DNA from: Pseudomonadota bacterium | GTDB lineage: Bacteria; Pseudomonadota; Gammaproteobacteria; Burkholderiales; Burkholderiaceae_D | Reading direction: 5' to 3' | Assembly (NCBI GenBank): GCA_023391395.1 | Contig: JAEWBA010000395.1 | Location: 1-7,359, forward strand | DNA length: 7,359 bases | In this document: positions 5,638 through 7,359 of the stretch, in pieces | Layout: the number at the start of each line of letters is the position of its first letter | Numbering within the stretch: position 1 is the first letter of the stretch | Made by a program: the position numbers and the translations under genes | Notes under the pieces: model-generated | Database searches by the model: none | What the model was told of the DNA's origin: nothing | The model's input: only the letters and a program-made list of their open reading frames with translations

Positions 5638-6801
5638 TTACAGTTGGCCGTAGGAATGCAGGCCGGACAGGAACATATTGACGCCCAGGAAAGCGAAAGT
5701 GGTCACCAACAAACCAACCAGAGCCCACCAGGCGGCAAGCTGCCCGCGCAAGCCCTTCATCAGCCGCATGTGCAACCAGGCCGCGTAATTGAGCCAGACG
5801 ATCAGGGCCCAGGTTTCCTTCGGATCCCAGGACCAGTAACCACCCCAGGCCTCGGCAGCCCACAAGGCGCCGAGAATGGTGGCAATCGTGAAAAAGGCAA
5901 AGCCGACTGCGATCGACTTGTACATCACGTCATCCAGCACTTCCAGGGCCGGCAAGCGGTCCACCAGCAAGCCCTTTGCCTTCAGCAGGTAAGCCACCGC
6001 CACCATCGCCGCCAATGCGAAGGTGCCGTAGCCGATGAAATTGGCCGGCACATGGATTTTCATCCACCAGCTTTGCAGGGCAGGCACCAACGGCTGAATC
6101 TCGTGCGCGTCGCGGCTGACCATGTACCACAGCAGGAAGCCCACCGCCGCCGACACGATGAGCATGACAAATGGGCCCAGCTGACGCGTCGCATAGCGCT
6201 CTTCGTAATAGAGGTAAAACAGGGCCGTGATCATGCAGAACAGGATGAACACCTCATACAGGTTCGATACCGGTATGTGGCCGACATCGGCCCCGATCAG
6301 ATAAGACTCGTACCAGCGCACCAGCATCCCCGTGAACCCCAGCACCACGGCTGCCCAGCACAGCTTGCTGCCGATGGCACCGCCCGACTCGCCCCTTGTC
6401 ACCAGGCCGCCCCAGTAGAACAGGGTGGAAAGAAAGAACAGGGCACTCATCCAGAGAATCGCCGACTGGCTGGACAGCAGGTACTTGAGCAGGAATTTGT
6501 TGTTCGCGGCGTCGAGCGCGCCGCCGTACAAGGCGACGGCCGAGAGCGCGAGGACCGCCAGCAGAGCCATCAGCCCGCGTACCGGCTTCCAGTACCAGCC
6601 GAGCCAGGCAAAGGTCGGCGCCGACAAGAGGAGGATCGCTTCCTCGTACACGTCCATGTAGGCGCCATAGCGATTCAGGGCGAACAGAGCGCCGGCCGCA
6701 AGTGCAAGCGCATACAGCCAGTCGATCAGCGTGAGCTGCTTGAAGAATCCCGGCGGTGCTTCATACGCCTGCGCCTGCCGTGTCTGTTGCGTCAACTCCA
6801 T
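5638..6801 (-). CDS. ccsB: System II cytochrome c biogenesis protein CcsB (ResC/CcsA-type haem lyase subunit)
   Basis: This encodes a polytopic inner-membrane protein of 387 residues. With ResB it exports haem and attaches it to CxxCH motifs of c-type cytochromes in the periplasm. The tryptophan-rich WWD haem-handling segment is at about 314-336 (WAAEAWGGYWSWDPKETW). It is flanked by histidines at 250 (KIHVP) and 382 (SGLHSYG), matching the periplasmic pair of CcsA proteins, and by H344 (AWLHMR), matching a membrane histidine. GHIPVSNLYE at 174-183 is also conserved. About eight or more hydrophobic segments are visible. The start at 6801 (MELTQQTRQ) is preferred because GGAGG at 6807-6811 lies five bases upstream. 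The frame can be extended to ATG codons at 6804 and 6813 or a GTG at 6846. It follows resB by 46 bases on the same strand and is probably co-transcribed. The name ccsB follows the TIGR03144 convention; some authors call this subunit CcsA. Confidence 0.95.
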   Translation of the reverse strand: MELTQQTRQAQAYEAPPGFFKQLTLIDWLYALALAAGALFALNRYGAYMDVYEEAILLLSAPTFAWLGWYWKPVRGLMALLAVLALSAVALYGGALDAANNKFLLKYLLSSQSAILWMSALFFLSTLFYWGGLVTRGESGGAIGSKLCWAAVVLGFTGMLVRWYESYLIGADVGHIPVSNLYEVFILFCMITALFYLYYEERYATRQLGPFVMLIVSAAVGFLLWYMVSRDAHEIQPLVPALQSWWMKIHVPANFIGYGTFALAAMVAVAYLLKAKGLLVDRLPALEVLDDVMYKSIAVGFAFFTIATILGALWAAEAWGGYWSWDPKETWALIVWLNYAAWLHMRLMKGLRGQLAAWWALVGLLVTTFAFLGVNMFLSGLHSYGQL

Positions 6802-6806
6802 CATTG

Positions 6807-6811
6807 CCTCC
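6807..6811 (-). promoter_or_regulatory. Ribosome binding site deciding the ccsB start
   Basis: GGAGG on the minus strand lies five bases before the ATG at 6801 and only two bases before the adjacent ATG at 6804. This supports translation from 6801. A start at 6813 or 6846 would place this perfect site inside the coding sequence. Confidence 0.65.
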
Positions 6812-6815
6812 ATGT

Positions 6816-6838
6816 CGCCGCAGCTGCCGTTTGCGGCG
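6816..6838 (-). other. Small hairpin between resB and ccsB
   Basis: Bases 6816-6821 and 6833-6838 form a perfect six-base-pair GC stem with an 11-base loop in the 46-base gap between resB and ccsB. No T run follows on the minus strand, so it is not a typical terminator. It might influence mRNA stability or the resB-to-ccsB ratio, or it may be chance in GC-rich DNA. Confidence 0.35.
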
Positions 6839-6847
6839 GTCTTCACA

Positions 6848-7359
6848 TTACACTTTTTGTTCGAGGCGCGCTTTCATTGCCTCGAATTCCTTGTCAAAGT
6901 CCAGGGTCCGGCGCTGCGTGCTCATTGCCATCAGGGCATGCGTGCGCCCCGCCTGATCCTGCTTCAGCCATACCCACAGGCGTCGGTCGCGGATGTAGAA
7001 CATGGCGAACACGCCCAAGGTCAGCAGCAGACAACCAAGATACACCACGTTCTTGCCGGGCGAACGGGTCAGCTGCAGGACCGAGGCTTTGACTTCCTCA
7101 AATTCCCGCAGTTGCAGATACACCGGCGCGCCATAGAAGAAGGCGTCGGAGTAGGCATTGGTGGCCAGTTGCAGGAAGCGCGCATGTTTTTCGTCCGCTT
7201 CCACCGGCTTCAAGCCCGCATCCTCGCGTGCGACTTGCCACAACTCCCACAAGCTGCCGTTCAGAATTTTCATGAAGATTTCTGCGGCCTTTTCCTGTTC
7301 CTCCGCGGGAATACGTTCCAGGAACCTGGACACCGCGACATAACCGGCCTGCTCACGGT
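6848..7359 (-). CDS. resB: Cytochrome c biogenesis protein ResB, C-terminal part (partial)
   Basis: This is the 3' part of a ResB (Ccs1) gene, whose product is the partner of CcsB in System II cytochrome c maturation. The N-terminal part lies beyond the right edge; the frame is open to the edge, so the GTG at 7333 is internal and not a start. About 170 residues are visible. They comprise the end of the large periplasmic domain (FLERIPAEEQEKAAEIF, FLQLATNAYSDAFFYGAPVY, FEEVKASVLQLTRSPGKNVV) and the final membrane helix VVYLGCLLLTLGVFAMFYI, followed by the basic cytoplasmic end RDRRLWVWL. A tail rich in charged residues (DFDKEFEAMKARLEQKV) closes the protein. The RSPGK segment before the last helix is typical of ResB. 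It stops with TAA at 6850-6848 and is followed by ccsB. Confidence 0.93.
   Translation of the reverse strand, partial: REQAGYVAVSRFLERIPAEEQEKAAEIFMKILNGSLWELWQVAREDAGLKPVEADEKHARFLQLATNAYSDAFFYGAPVYLQLREFEEVKASVLQLTRSPGKNVVYLGCLLLTLGVFAMFYIRDRRLWVWLKQDQAGRTHALMAMSTQRRTLDFDKEFEAMKARLEQKV

Noticed and set aside
5644..7092. A 482-codon open frame on the plus strand
   Set aside because: It lies antisense to ccsB and resB, which have clear family motifs. Its translation is rich in Q, H, R and P with no recognisable domain, a typical shadow of GC-rich coding DNA.

Overview
The window looks like chromosomal DNA of a betaproteobacterium, most likely Burkholderiales and perhaps Oxalobacteraceae. It is moderately GC-rich, and its gene order (mrcA, cyaY, lptM, lysA, msrQ/msrP, ccsB/resB) fits that group. 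The taxon is inferred from recognised protein families and remembered synteny, not from a search. Both ends are cut inside genes: the 3' end of a penicillin-binding protein 1A gene on the left and the 3' part of resB on the right.

Left region (1-2203): the end of mrcA runs rightward into a strong hairpin terminator (300-337). Frataxin-like cyaY runs leftward, its stop codon touching that terminator. From a very short divergent region, lptM (a small lipoprotein of LPS-translocon maturation) and lysA (diaminopimelate decarboxylase) run rightward as a pair. They end in a second terminator whose hairpin encloses the lysA stop codon.

Middle region (2203-5538, all leftward): read in the direction of transcription, the order is a small secreted Yx(F/W/Y)xxD-repeat protein, an ECF sigma factor, its membrane anti-sigma factor, msrP and msrQ. 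Gaps are 15, 1, 47-50 and 24 bases and no terminator is visible between them. MsrP is a Tat-exported molybdopterin methionine sulfoxide reductase, and MsrQ is its haem membrane partner. Together they repair oxidised methionine in periplasmic proteins. The layout suggests that the sigma/anti-sigma pair controls envelope methionine repair, comparable in logic to the hypochlorite-responsive SigF/NrsF-MsrPQ system of Azospira, but with a secreted-repeat protein in place of the methionine-rich peptide. This is the most interesting part of the window.

Right region (5638-7359, leftward): ccsB and resB encode the two parts of the System II cytochrome c haem-delivery and ligation complex. Between ccsB and the secreted-repeat gene lies a 99-base leader. 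It contains a perfect 11-base inverted repeat in which one arm carries the ribosome binding site of the downstream gene, so the RNA could hide its own start signal.

No tRNA, rRNA, CRISPR array, insertion sequence or phage gene was seen, and no stretch over 300 bases lacks a gene.
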